NCBI RefSeq assembly: GCF_001998965.1 | Contig: NZ_MLHJ01000001.1 | Location: 1 to 64,000 of the forward strand | Direction: 5' to 3' | Source: Rodentibacter rarus | GTDB lineage: Bacteria > Pseudomonadota > Gammaproteobacteria > Enterobacterales > Pasteurellaceae | Length of the DNA stretch: 64,000 nt | Part shown: in pieces, positions 8,032 through 16,924 of the stretch | Position numbering within the stretch: the stretch's first letter is position 1 | Layout: every line of letters begins with the position of its first letter | The notes under the pieces: model-generated | What the model was told of the DNA's origin: nothing | The model's database searches: none | What the model saw: the letters and a program-made list of their open reading frames with translations, nothing else | Made by a program: the position numbers and the translations under genes

Positions 8032-11000
8032 TTATACCTCCGCTTTCTCAATGTTGACCAAGAATGTTTTGTATTCCGGTGTTTGTGTATTGGCTTCACC
8101 CCAAGATGGTGTGAGAATATTAGTGGCGAATCCACGATGACCTTTACCATTCAAGGCTTTCATATTCCAGTGAATTGGAATACCCACATGGTGAACGGTT
8201 TTACCGTCAATTTCCAATTCTTTCAAACGTTTGGTGACCACGGCAACGGCCTTGATGTAACCCCGTTTTGAGGTAATTTTCACCATATCGCCTTTCTGGA
8301 TGCCTTTTTCTGCCGCTAATTTTTCACCTATTTCCACAAATTGTTGTGGTTGAGCGATAATATTCAGTGCAGATTGTGCCGTCCAACTGTGGAAATGCTC
8401 GGTTAAACGATAAGTGGTTGCCACGAATGGGAACTCTTTGTTTGAACCGATAAATTCACGGTCTTCTTGGTAAATACGCACGGTTGGATCCACCACCACA
8501 TTTGGATGGAGTAGGTTAGTATCAATCGGGCTTTCAACCGGTTCATAATGCTCAGGCATTGGCCCATTGTTGATTTTATCCACAGCAAATAAGCGACCAA
8601 CCCCTTCAGCAGACATAATAAACGGACCGGTTTCAGAACCCGGCGGTTGAGTACCATAGTCGGCAACATCAAACCAGTTCCAGTTTTTACCGTTCCATTT
8701 GATTAGCTGACGGTGTTTATCCCATGGATTGCCGTTAATATCTAAAGAGGCACGGCTATAAAGCACGCGGCGGTTTGCCGGCCAGGCAAAGCCCCAACCC
8801 ACGGTACAGCCTAGACCGGATGGGTCTGAATTATCCCGATTGGCAGTTTGGTTACCTTTTTCCGTCCATTGACCAACATATATCCAGTTACCCGATGTGG
8901 TGGTACCGTCATCACGCAAGTGAGCGAATCCGCTGAGTAATTGACCTTTTTTATACATTAGATTACCGTTTGGATCATAAAGATCCTCAAGGGCATAACC
9001 ATTTAATTCTTTTGCCAACTCTTCTGCTGTTGGAGAATGTGGTTGGGCATAGTTCCATGTCATGGCTTCAAAAGACTCAATACCACGGCCGCCCTCTTTT
9101 TTATAGAGTTCGTGCATTTCCTCACGAATCATAGAAAGGATATCCACATCCGGTAAGGCTTCACCCGGTTGATCACAACCTTTCCAGTGCCATTGTGCCC
9201 AACGGCCGGAGTTGGAAATGGAACCGTCTTCTTCGGCAAAACAGGTGGTTGGTAAACGGAAGACTTCTGTTTGAATCTCAGCAGGATTCACATCATTTGA
9301 TTCGCCAAAGTTTTTCCAGAATTCAGAGCTTTCTGTTTGAAGCGGATCAAGGACGATTAAGTATTTTAACTTACTCATACCGGCAAGGGTTTTGTTCTTA
9401 TTCGGTAATGAGTTTAATACGTTAAAGCCTTGTAAAATCCAACCGTTCATTTGACCGTCATTCATTAATTTCACATGAGTGATCGGGTCGTAAAAACGAT
9501 CGGTTTTCGGTAAGAAATCAAAGCCCCAGCCATTTTCTTTGGTTGCTTTATCACCATAGAAGGTTTTCATCATACTCACAAAGAATTTTGAGGTATTACG
9601 GTAATAGTTGATTTGACCCGGAACGATATCTTTTGGCGTAATCGCATTGATATATTGCTCATAAGAGGTGTCTTTATCGTTTGGTAAACGCATATAGCCC
9701 GGTAGGGAGGTAGGTAATAACCCCATATCGGTCGTACCTTGTACATTTGAGTGTCCGCGTAATGCGTTAATACCACCGCCCGGCATCCCCATATTACCTA
9801 ATAGCAACTGGATCATTGCCATTGAGCGGATATTTTGTGTACCGATAGTATGTTCCGTAAAACCTAATGCATATAAATGCGTCATGGTTTTATCCGGCTT
9901 AGCGGTTTCACCGATTTCTTTACAAATTTCTAAGAACAGTTTTTGTTTTACACCGGTAATACGTTCAACCATTTCAGGGGTGTAACGAGCAACATGCTCT
10001 TTTAAGACATTAATGACACAACGTGGGTGTTGTAATGTCATATCACGCTTAGCCTGACCATTCTCATCAAATTGATAATTCCAAGTTGATTTGTCATAGC
10101 TACGTTTTTCTGCATCGTAGCCTGAGAACAGGCCGTCTTCAAATTTAAAGCCTTCGTTGACTAAGAAAGAGGCGTTGGTGTAGTGTTTAACATATTCGTG
10201 CTGAATCTTATCTTTTTCCAATAAATAACGAATCACGCCCATTAAGAACGCAATATCAGAACCGGAACGGATTGGCGCATGAAGATCAGCTACAGAGGCT
10301 GTACGGTTAAAGCGTGGATCGATAACGATGATTTTGGCACCGTTTTTCTTCGCTTCAATTGCCCAACGGAAGCCGACAGGGTGGGCTTCGGCAGGGTTAC
10401 CGCCTTGAACGAGAATTAAATTGGCATTTTTGATGTCAACCCAGTTATTTGTCATGGCACCGCGACCAAATGATGGAGCAAGACTTGCTACCGTTGGTCC
10501 GTGTCAAGTATTTGCTTGGTTACAGACCGGCACCATCCCGAGCATTCGAATCCATTTTTGCGTCAGTAACGCAGCTTCATTGCTCATGGCGGAAGCGGTC
10601 ATAATTCCTGTGGTTGACCAACGGTTGACGGTTTTCCCGCTTGCATCGGTTTCAACAAAGTTGGCATCACGGTCATTTTTCATTAAGCGGGCAATGCGCT
10701 TGATGGCATCTTGCCAAGAGAGACGTTCCCATTTGTCGGAACCCGGTGCACGATATTGAGGGTATAAAGCACGGCTTTCACTGTTAATATAATCAAGGGC
10801 ACCAGCGCCTTTTGGACAAAGCGCACCACGGCTAATTGGATGGTCAGGGTCGCCTTCAAGGTGAAATAATTTTGAACGAGTATTTGTACCGGTGTAGCCA
10901 CTTAAGCCTGTATGAGGCTTGCCTGTACTATAAAGCAACATACCGCAACTGACGGCACAATATGTACAGGTGTTACGGGATTCGTAAGCGCGCAATAATT

Positions 11001-11115
11001 TATATTCACGCGGTGCCGCTAACGCATTTGCCGGAGCAAAGCCTAACATAGCAGCAGAAGTGCCCGCCATACCACCTGCACAGATCTTAAAGAACTTTCT
11101 TCTTGAGACCTGCAT
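8032..11115 (-). CDS. fdnG: Formate dehydrogenase major subunit, selenocysteine-containing
   Basis: Catalytic molybdopterin subunit that oxidises formate in the periplasm. An in-frame UGA at 10504-10506 makes it look like two ORFs, but the sequence around it (NQANT-U-HGPTVAS) matches the active-site selenocysteine of FdnG/FdoG, so the product is one protein of about 1027 residues with Sec204. The N-terminus MQVSRRKFFK is a twin-arginine signal, and Cys50, Cys53 and Cys57 plus a downstream cysteine bind [4Fe-4S]. ATG 11115 follows AGGAGT; ATG 11133 would spoil the signal peptide. First gene of fdnGHI; divergent from fdhD. Expression requires the Sel machinery, which is not in this window. Confidence 0.96.
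10464..10506 (-). promoter_or_regulatory. SECIS element and Sec UGA codon in fdnG
   Basis: The UGA codon (10504-10506) is followed on the minus strand by a hairpin of the bacterial SECIS type. The lower stem pairs 10494-10499 with 10464-10469, and the upper stem-loop 10477-10489 has a GU-containing loop like that recognised by SelB. Confidence 0.88.
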
Positions 11116-11316
11116 AATCACTCCTTTCAACAAAAGATTGTTGAGATATTTTAGATAGTAAAGAAATTCATCTAGAAAATTGAGCTGATTTCGTTAGAAT
11201 AAACGACAACCAATAGACTAAATTGCGTATAGAAAAACAGCAATTTAAGTTGGGCGTAGGATACCGATTTTTTAGCGATAAATCTATAATCAAAATACAT
11301 TATATCCACAAAAATG

Positions 11317-11332
11317 CGTGACCAAGATCACG
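11317..11332. promoter_or_regulatory. CRP-like palindrome between fdnG and fdhD
   Basis: CGTGA-N6-TCACG, a perfect inverted repeat with the GTGA/TCAC core of a CRP site, located between divergent fdnG and fdhD, 54 bases before the fdhD start. Confidence 0.6.
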
Positions 11333-11385
11333 AAATTAGCAATGAATTAACATTTGTTTTACATTATTCAATAGTCAGGTCACCA

Positions 11386-12198
11386 ATGAATGGATTTATA
11401 GAACAAGCCGTCAATTTTTTCAAAAAGCCAAAAATATCAGAAAAATCAACCGCACTTTTACAAACAAAAAATGATTTTCTTGCTGTCGAAATCCCGGTTT
11501 CGCTTGTTTATAACGGTATTTCCCATGCGGTGATGATGTGTTCTCCGCAAGATTTAGAGAATTTTGCTTTAGGGTTTTCCTTAACTGAAGGGATCATTAA
11601 TAGCCCTTCGGAGATTTATGGGGTTGACGTAATAGAAGTATGTAATGGTATTGAAGTGCAAATTGAGCTTTCCAGTCGTCAATTTATGGCTCTTAAGACC
11701 CATCGCCGTAATCTCACCGGGCGTACGGGGTGCGGTATTTGTGGGGCGGAACAACTTAACCAAGTTTACAAAAACTTTCCTAAATTGGACCGCACTTTTC
11801 AGCTAGATATTAACTTATTGGATAGTTGTCTTTTTACTTTACAAACCCATCAACAACTTGGCAAACAAACAGGGGCAACGCATGCCTGCGCATTTTTTGA
11901 TTTACGAGGTAAATTGCTTGCGATTCGGGAAGATGTTGGTCGCCATGTGGCGCTGGATAAATTGATAGGATGGTATATCAAAGCAGGTAAACCGCAAGGT
12001 TTTATTATTGCCTCAAGTCGGGCAAGTTATGAAATGGTACAAAAAGTGGTTTCTAGTGGGGTTGAATTACTCGTTGCTATCTCTGCGGCAACGGATTTAG
12101 CCGTGAAAATGGCGGAAGCGCATAATCTCACTTTGGTTGGATTCGCCAGGGAAGGAAAAGGCAACATTTACAGCGGAAAAGAGCGGTTGATTTTTTAG
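11386..12198 (+). CDS. fdhD: Formate dehydrogenase sulfurtransferase
   Basis: Transfers sulfur from IscS to the molybdenum cofactor so that formate dehydrogenase becomes active. The 270-residue protein has the conserved GRTGCGICG loop with the two functional cysteines, and the C-terminal [11 protein letters not shown] segment that binds the nucleotide-like cofactor. I chose ATG 11386 (MNGFIEQ); the in-frame ATG at 11314 lies in the regulatory region and overlaps the CRP-like site. Divergent from fdnGHI, whose product it matures. Confidence 0.93.
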   Translation: MNGFIEQAVNFFKKPKISEKSTALLQTKNDFLAVEIPVSLVYNGISHAVMMCSPQDLENFALGFSLTEGIINSPSEIYGVDVIEVCNGIEVQIELSSRQFMALKTHRRNLTGRTGCGICGAEQLNQVYKNFPKLDRTFQLDINLLDSCLFTLQTHQQLGKQTGATHACAFFDLRGKLLAIREDVGRHVALDKLIGWYIKAGKPQGFIIASSRASYEMVQKVVSSGVELLVAISAATDLAVKMAEAHNLTLVGFAREGKGNIYSGKERLIF

Positions 12199-12226
12199 GT
12201 GTTTTTACTGCTAACCTACTGAGGTA

Positions 12227-12264
12227 AAAAAAGACGAGGTGACCTAATATCGCCTCGTCTTTTT
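12227..12264. terminator. Bidirectional terminator between fdhD and the AfuA-like gene
   Basis: GACGAGG (12233-12239) pairs with CCTCGTC (12253-12259), extended by A and T runs on both sides, serving both converging genes. Confidence 0.88.
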
Positions 12265-12273
12265 GTTGGACTT

Positions 12274-13317
12274 TTATTCGCCTTTCACCTCTTTCATCCA
12301 ACGGTTAATCAAGCGTTTTGCCTCTTGATCCGAACCAAATCGAACGAAATCAATATCAATTAATTTTAATTTCATCGGATCCGGAAGATTAGGATGTGAT
12401 TTGGCATGAATATTTGTCGGTAATTGATAAGAGTCCGCCTCACGCCATGGAATTTCTTGTGCTTCGGCAGAAAGCACAAAATCGATAAAGCGTTTTGCGT
12501 TGTCTAAATTTCGCCCGTTTTTTATGATACTCGCTGCACCTAATGTATAGCCCACACCTTCACAAGGTAGGATACCGACAACCGGCGCGCCTTTATCTTT
12601 TTCACGCACATAGGCATGCATAAAGCTAATATTCACAGCAGTCGCACCTGTTGAAAGATGGCTGGTTGCCATACCAGTTTTGGTGTATTGGGAAATATTT
12701 TTATTGAGTGCTTTTAAATAATCGAAGGCTTTATCTTCACCCATGGTTTCAATTAAGGTCGTGAGAATGCTATATCCTGTACCAGATACGCGCGGATCAG
12801 GGTATTGAACCAGATCTTTAAATTCGGGTTTGAGTAAATCAGCGTAACATTGTGGTTTGCTGATATTTTTTTCCGCAAGCAGTTTTTCATTGATACCGAT
12901 ACCAAGCTCCATCAAATAAATAATTGAGGTGGTATCGCCACGCTCTTCAACTAATTTTTTAAATTGCGGCATAATATTTTTCTGTTCGGGCGAACGGTAA
13001 GTGGCAAGCAAACCGGCATCACGCGCTTGAAGATGTGGCTCAAAAGTGCCACCGTACCAAACGTCCGCTTGAGGATTATCTTTTTCAGCCTTGAGTTTGC
13101 CGAGCACCGTGCCGGTGCTATGGCGCACAAATTGCGTTTCAACATTATATTTTTTGCTAAATGCCTGCGAAACTTTCTCGCAGGTGGTGTTTTGAACACT
13201 ACAATAAATAACGAGTTTGCCCTGTGCTTGGGCGTGATTGGGTAAACTGAAACCTAAAAGAACGCAAAGTGCGGTAAATTTTAAGGTGTTTTTTAAATGC
13301 GTATAATGGGTCATCAT
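12274..13317 (-). CDS. TPP-riboswitch-linked periplasmic binding protein (AfuA/FbpA-like)
   Basis: Extracellular solute-binding protein of an ABC importer, 347 residues, with a signal peptide ending near NHAQA. The mature part (GKLVIYCSVQNTTCEKVSQAF, ADVWYGGT, QYPDPRVSGTGYS, LPCEGVGYTLGAASII) is of the AfuA/FbpA class, whose members bind ferric iron, hexose phosphates or phosphonates. It does not resemble the classical thiamine-binding protein ThiB. Yet a TPP riboswitch precedes it, so a thiamine-related or phosphorylated ligand is inferred. No permease or ATPase gene is adjacent: the gene is solitary, closed by a terminator. Binding specificity cannot be read from sequence. Confidence 0.85.
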   Translation of the reverse strand: MMTHYTHLKNTLKFTALCVLLGFSLPNHAQAQGKLVIYCSVQNTTCEKVSQAFSKKYNVETQFVRHSTGTVLGKLKAEKDNPQADVWYGGTFEPHLQARDAGLLATYRSPEQKNIMPQFKKLVEERGDTTSIIYLMELGIGINEKLLAEKNISKPQCYADLLKPEFKDLVQYPDPRVSGTGYSILTTLIETMGEDKAFDYLKALNKNISQYTKTGMATSHLSTGATAVNISFMHAYVREKDKGAPVVGILPCEGVGYTLGAASIIKNGRNLDNAKRFIDFVLSAEAQEIPWREADSYQLPTNIHAKSHPNLPDPMKLKLIDIDFVRFGSDQEAKRLINRWMKEVKGE

Positions 13318-13322
13318 GCATC

Positions 13323-13353
13323 CTTACTTATTATGAATCAAAGAAAAAGTAAG
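13323..13353 (-). promoter_or_regulatory. Possible Shine-Dalgarno-sequestering hairpin
   Basis: On the mRNA, CTTACTT (13347-13353) can pair with AAGTAAG (13323-13329), which abuts the AAGGA just before the ATG. It lies between the riboswitch aptamer and the start codon, so it could be the expression platform that blocks translation when TPP is bound. Confidence 0.5.
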
Positions 13354-13372
13354 TCAGCCCTTGAGGAAGAGG

Positions 13373-13475
13373 AGATTAGTTTCCTACGTCAGTGCTAACT
13401 GCTTCAGGTTCACGGGTATTTCTCAGCGATTTTCGCACCCCGACTAACCGACCCGGAACTATAAGTGCTAATCTT
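13373..13475 (-). promoter_or_regulatory. TPP (thiamine pyrophosphate) riboswitch
   Basis: The minus strand has the Thi-box core in order: GGGGTGC, GCTGAGA, ATACCC, TGAACCTGA, GTTAGCACTGACGTAGG. The closing stem P1 forms between AGATTAG and CTAATCT at the ends (13467-13473 with 13373-13379). It sits in the leader of the AfuA-like binding-protein gene, about 55 bases before its start. Confidence 0.95.
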
Positions 13476-13511
13476 ATTTTTGTAAAGTCTGATCTGTTTT
13501 TGTTTCTGTCG

Positions 13512-13540
13512 TTGTGGTATTAAAAAATAATGTCTATAAT
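13512..13540 (+). promoter_or_regulatory. Candidate uvrD promoter
   Basis: A perfect TATAAT at 13535-13540 is preceded, with 17-base spacing, by the weak -35 TTGTGG. A LexA box follows directly. Confidence 0.6.
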
Positions 13541-13542
13541 AA

Positions 13543-13558
13543 CTGTAAATTTAAACAG
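13543..13558. promoter_or_regulatory. LexA (SOS) box upstream of uvrD
   Basis: CTGT-N8-ACAG with an AT-rich middle, the LexA consensus, placed between the TATAAT and the uvrD ATG (14 bases away). A position downstream of the -10 is well suited to block transcription until DNA damage. Confidence 0.85.
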
Positions 13559-13571
13559 ATAATATAATGCT

Positions 13572-15752
13572 ATGGATATTTCTGAATTACTTGACGGTTT
13601 GAATGATAAACAACGTGAAGCGGTGACCGCACCGCTTGGCAATTATTTAGTATTGGCCGGGGCGGGAAGTGGAAAAACCCGTGTATTAACCCATCGTATT
13701 GGCTGGTTGGTGGCGGTGGAAAATATTTCCGAAGGTAGCATTATGGCGGTGACGTTCACCAATAAAGCCGCAGCAGAAATGCGTCATCGTATTCAAACCA
13801 CATTAAATCAATATTCCAACTCAAATTTATTGGGTATGTGGATTGGGACTTTCCATAGCATTGCTCATCGTTTATTGCGGGCGCATCATTTAGATGTGGG
13901 GTTACCACAAGACTTTCAAATTTTAGATTCAGAAGATCAACTTCGTTTGGTGAAACGTTTGTTGAAATTACATAACGTTGATGAAAAAGCTTTTCCACCC
14001 AAACAGGCTTGTTGGTACATCAATAATAAAAAAGATGAAGGTTTACGACCACAAGAGATCGAAGATTTCAATGATCGCCAAGAGCGTGAATGGATTAAAA
14101 TTTATCAGATCTACCAAGATACTTGTGATCGGGCAGGTTTGGTGGATTTTGCAGAATTGCTCATTCGTGCTTATGAATTATTTGCCAAAAAACCGCTGAT
14201 TTTGCAGCGTTATCAACAACGTTTCCAACATATTTTGGTGGACGAATTCCAAGATACCAACAAAATTCAATATCAATGGCTTAAAATTTTTGCAGGACAA
14301 ACAGGCAAAGTGATGATTGTGGGCGATGATGACCAGTCTATCTATGGCTGGCGTGGGGCTCAGATTGAAAATATCCAAAAATTCCTCAAAGATTTCAAAG
14401 GAGAAACCATACGCCTTGAGCAAAATTATCGCTCTACCGCCAATATCCTAAAAAGCGCCAATGAATTAATCGCCAATAACGCCGATCGTCTTGGTAAAAA
14501 TTTATGGACAGAAGGGGAAAAAGGCGAACCGGTTGGTATTTATGCCGCATTTAATGAATTAGATGAGGCAAAATTTGTGGCCTCCCAAATTCAAGATTGG
14601 ATTGAAAATGGCGGAAAATTGGATGACTGTGCTGTGCTTTATCGCAGTAACAGCCAATCCCGTGTGATTGAAGAAGCCCTAATTCGCTGTCAAATTCCTT
14701 ACCGTATTTATGGGGGAATGCGCTTTTTTGAACGCCAAGAAATTAAAGATGCGTTGGCTTATTTGCGTTTGATTAATAACCGCCAAGATGATGCCGCTTT
14801 TGAACGGGTGATCAATACGCCCCCTCGTGGTATTGGTGATCGCACCTTAGATATTTTGAGAAACTTAACCCGTGAGCGACAAATTACCTTATGGCAAGCG
14901 ATACAGGTTGCCATACAGGAAAATAGGCTCACAGGCCGTGCCAGTACGGCCTTATTACGTTTCCAAGAGCTGATCAATGCCTTGGCATTGGATACCTCAG
15001 AGATGCCACTTTTTGCTCAAACGGATTTTGTGATTAAACACTCCGGTTTATATGAAATGTATAAACAGGAAAAGGGTGAAAAAGGTGAAGTTCGGATTGA
15101 AAACCTGGAAGAATTAGTCACCGCTACCCGTGAATTTGTAAAACCGGATGAGGCTGATGAGATGACAGAGCTGACGGCCTTTTTAACCCATGCCTCCCTT
15201 GAGGCGGGGGAAGAACAAGCATCGCCACACCAATCCTGTGTGGAAATGATGACATTACATTCCGCCAAAGGGTTAGAATTTCCACGAGTATTTATGGTTG
15301 GCGTAGAGGAAGGATTATTTCCAAGTTTCCGTTCTTTTGAAGAACCGGGACGCTTAGAAGAAGAACGCCGTTTAGCCTATGTAGGGATTACCAGAGCAAA
15401 GCAAAAACTCACGATTTCTTATGCGGAAAGCCGCCGTTTATATGCAAAAGAAGAGCGGCATTTGCCTTCTCGCTTTATCGCTGAGTTACCACAAGAATGT
15501 ATTCAAGAAATTCGTTTACGGGGAACTGTAACCCGAGCGATGAATTTAGCCAAAGTTGGCACGTTGACCGCTTCCGCAGACAGTGAAAATGAATGGAAAA
15601 TGGGACAAAAAGTCAAACATGAAAAGTTTGGTTTAGGAACGGTGATCAATGTTGAGGGAACGGATAATAACACAAGGTTACAAATCGCTTTCCAAGCGCA
15701 AGGCATTAAATGGCTGATCGCTCATTTGGCAAAATTGGAGAAAGTGCGATAG
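13572..15752 (+). CDS. uvrD: DNA helicase II
   Basis: Superfamily 1 3'-5' DNA helicase used in nucleotide-excision and mismatch repair; partners MutL and MutH are encoded elsewhere in this window. The 726-residue protein has the Walker A motif GAGSGKT (residues 30-36), Walker B VDEFQDTN, motif III DDDQSIYGWRGA and the C-terminal Tudor-like domain typical of UvrD. Preceded by a LexA box. Its last codons (AAAGTGCGATAG) differ by one base from a sequence beyond the restriction-modification genes (19426-19437). Confidence 0.97.
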   Translation: MDISELLDGLNDKQREAVTAPLGNYLVLAGAGSGKTRVLTHRIGWLVAVENISEGSIMAVTFTNKAAAEMRHRIQTTLNQYSNSNLLGMWIGTFHSIAHRLLRAHHLDVGLPQDFQILDSEDQLRLVKRLLKLHNVDEKAFPPKQACWYINNKKDEGLRPQEIEDFNDRQEREWIKIYQIYQDTCDRAGLVDFAELLIRAYELFAKKPLILQRYQQRFQHILVDEFQDTNKIQYQWLKIFAGQTGKVMIVGDDDQSIYGWRGAQIENIQKFLKDFKGETIRLEQNYRSTANILKSANELIANNADRLGKNLWTEGEKGEPVGIYAAFNELDEAKFVASQIQDWIENGGKLDDCAVLYRSNSQSRVIEEALIRCQIPYRIYGGMRFFERQEIKDALAYLRLINNRQDDAAFERVINTPPRGIGDRTLDILRNLTRERQITLWQAIQVAIQENRLTGRASTALLRFQELINALALDTSEMPLFAQTDFVIKHSGLYEMYKQEKGEKGEVRIENLEELVTATREFVKPDEADEMTELTAFLTHASLEAGEEQASPHQSCVEMMTLHSAKGLEFPRVFMVGVEEGLFPSFRSFEEPGRLEEERRLAYVGITRAKQKLTISYAESRRLYAKEERHLPSRFIAELPQECIQEIRLRGTVTRAMNLAKVGTLTASADSENEWKMGQKVKHEKFGLGTVINVEGTDNNTRLQIAFQAQGIKWLIAHLAKLEKVR

Positions 15753-15782
15753 GTTACTATTGATAATTAAGAGGGGAGTTTC

Positions 15783-16901
15783 ATGGCCACAGCGCATGTT
15801 TTTATTGTAAATAGTCAAACATTTAAAGTTCATCTTGAATATATGTTTGCAGGCACAGGTGTTAGAGATGAATATATTGATTTTAATTCTCAAAGTAACT
15901 CTACACTCAATCACAAGACAGAAAATAATCTTGTTGGAATGATTGCGGATATAAATAGAATTAGAATTGGTGATCACATAATTTTTTATTTACAACAAAG
16001 TGGACAAAATAAAATTTTTGAAGGTAAATTTTACGGTATTTTTGAGGTCATTAGTAGCTCTTTTCTAGATAATTATGGTGGAGAACAATATCTTACTTCA
16101 GAGCTAGGAAAATCATTGACATTTAGAATTCAAATAAAACCTTATGAGGTTTATCAAGAAGGAGTAACTGAGTGGGAAGCATTAGATGAAATAAAAAATA
16201 TAACATCACCTAATCAAATGTTATGGAGTTTAATTTATCGAAAATTAAAGGGTAATCGTGGTAATACAATGATTACCTCTTATGAGTTTGAAAGATTACG
16301 TCAATTATTAAGAAATAAAAATAATAAAAATATATTAGATAGTAGTGCTTTTTCTTTTGATATAGAAACCCAAAAGATTATTTCCTCTTCGCTCTTTAGA
16401 GAGTATAAAGGTAGGAAAGAAGAAATAAATTTATTTCCAAGGTTAATTGGTAAATTTAATGCTAATAGGCAATTTGAGTCTCATTTACAGGCTTATATTC
16501 TCCAAAATGCTGAGTATTATTTAGGGAAATATATTGAATGGATTGGTAATGAAGTATCTTGTGGGGTTGGTATGCAACGTATTGATATCTTAATTTCAAA
16601 GAAAAAAGGAATTAATCGAGAATGTTTACCTATCGAGTTAAAATCAACAGAGGCATATTTAGGAATAACTAATCAGATTCAACGTTATGTAGATTGGCTT
16701 CATCAGTATTATCTCCCTAATTGTCCTTCTGATTTATCACCAATATTGATATCGAGGAGAATTGATATGAAGGAATCAGAATGTTTTTCTAGTCTGATTA
16801 ATGAGTTTAATTTTTTCAATAAGTTTAATAATATAAAATTAAAATATATTGAGTTTTTTGTAGAGAATGATGAGTTAAAATTAGAAGAATATGAATATTG
16901 A
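15783..16901 (+). CDS. Putative type II restriction endonuclease: EVE/PUA-like N-terminus, NucS-like nuclease C-terminus
   Basis: A 372-residue protein in a restriction-modification cassette. The N-terminal ~125 residues, starting HVFIVNSQTFKVH, look like an EVE/PUA-type fold found in proteins that read modified bases. The C-terminal third fits a PD-(D/E)XK nuclease of the NucS/DUF91 kind: Asp268 in RIDIL, Glu285 and Lys287 in PIELKS. The AAGAGGGGAG motif before ATG 15783 is a good ribosome-binding site. It ends 23 bases before a methylase gene. Very AT-rich and without uptake signals, unlike uvrD: a sign of acquisition. The N-terminal domain call is by pattern only; target site unknown. Confidence 0.65.
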   Translation: MATAHVFIVNSQTFKVHLEYMFAGTGVRDEYIDFNSQSNSTLNHKTENNLVGMIADINRIRIGDHIIFYLQQSGQNKIFEGKFYGIFEVISSSFLDNYGGEQYLTSELGKSLTFRIQIKPYEVYQEGVTEWEALDEIKNITSPNQMLWSLIYRKLKGNRGNTMITSYEFERLRQLLRNKNNKNILDSSAFSFDIETQKIISSSLFREYKGRKEEINLFPRLIGKFNANRQFESHLQAYILQNAEYYLGKYIEWIGNEVSCGVGMQRIDILISKKKGINRECLPIELKSTEAYLGITNQIQRYVDWLHQYYLPNCPSDLSPILISRRIDMKESECFSSLINEFNFFNKFNNIKLKYIEFFVENDELKLEEYEY

Positions 16902-16924
16902 TATTTTATATAGGGATAATTATT

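Noticed and set aside
8032-10455. Separate 807-residue oxidoreductase gene starting at MTNNW
   Set aside because: It is the downstream part of fdnG after a selenocysteine UGA; the upstream frame continues through it with the conserved HGPTVAS context.
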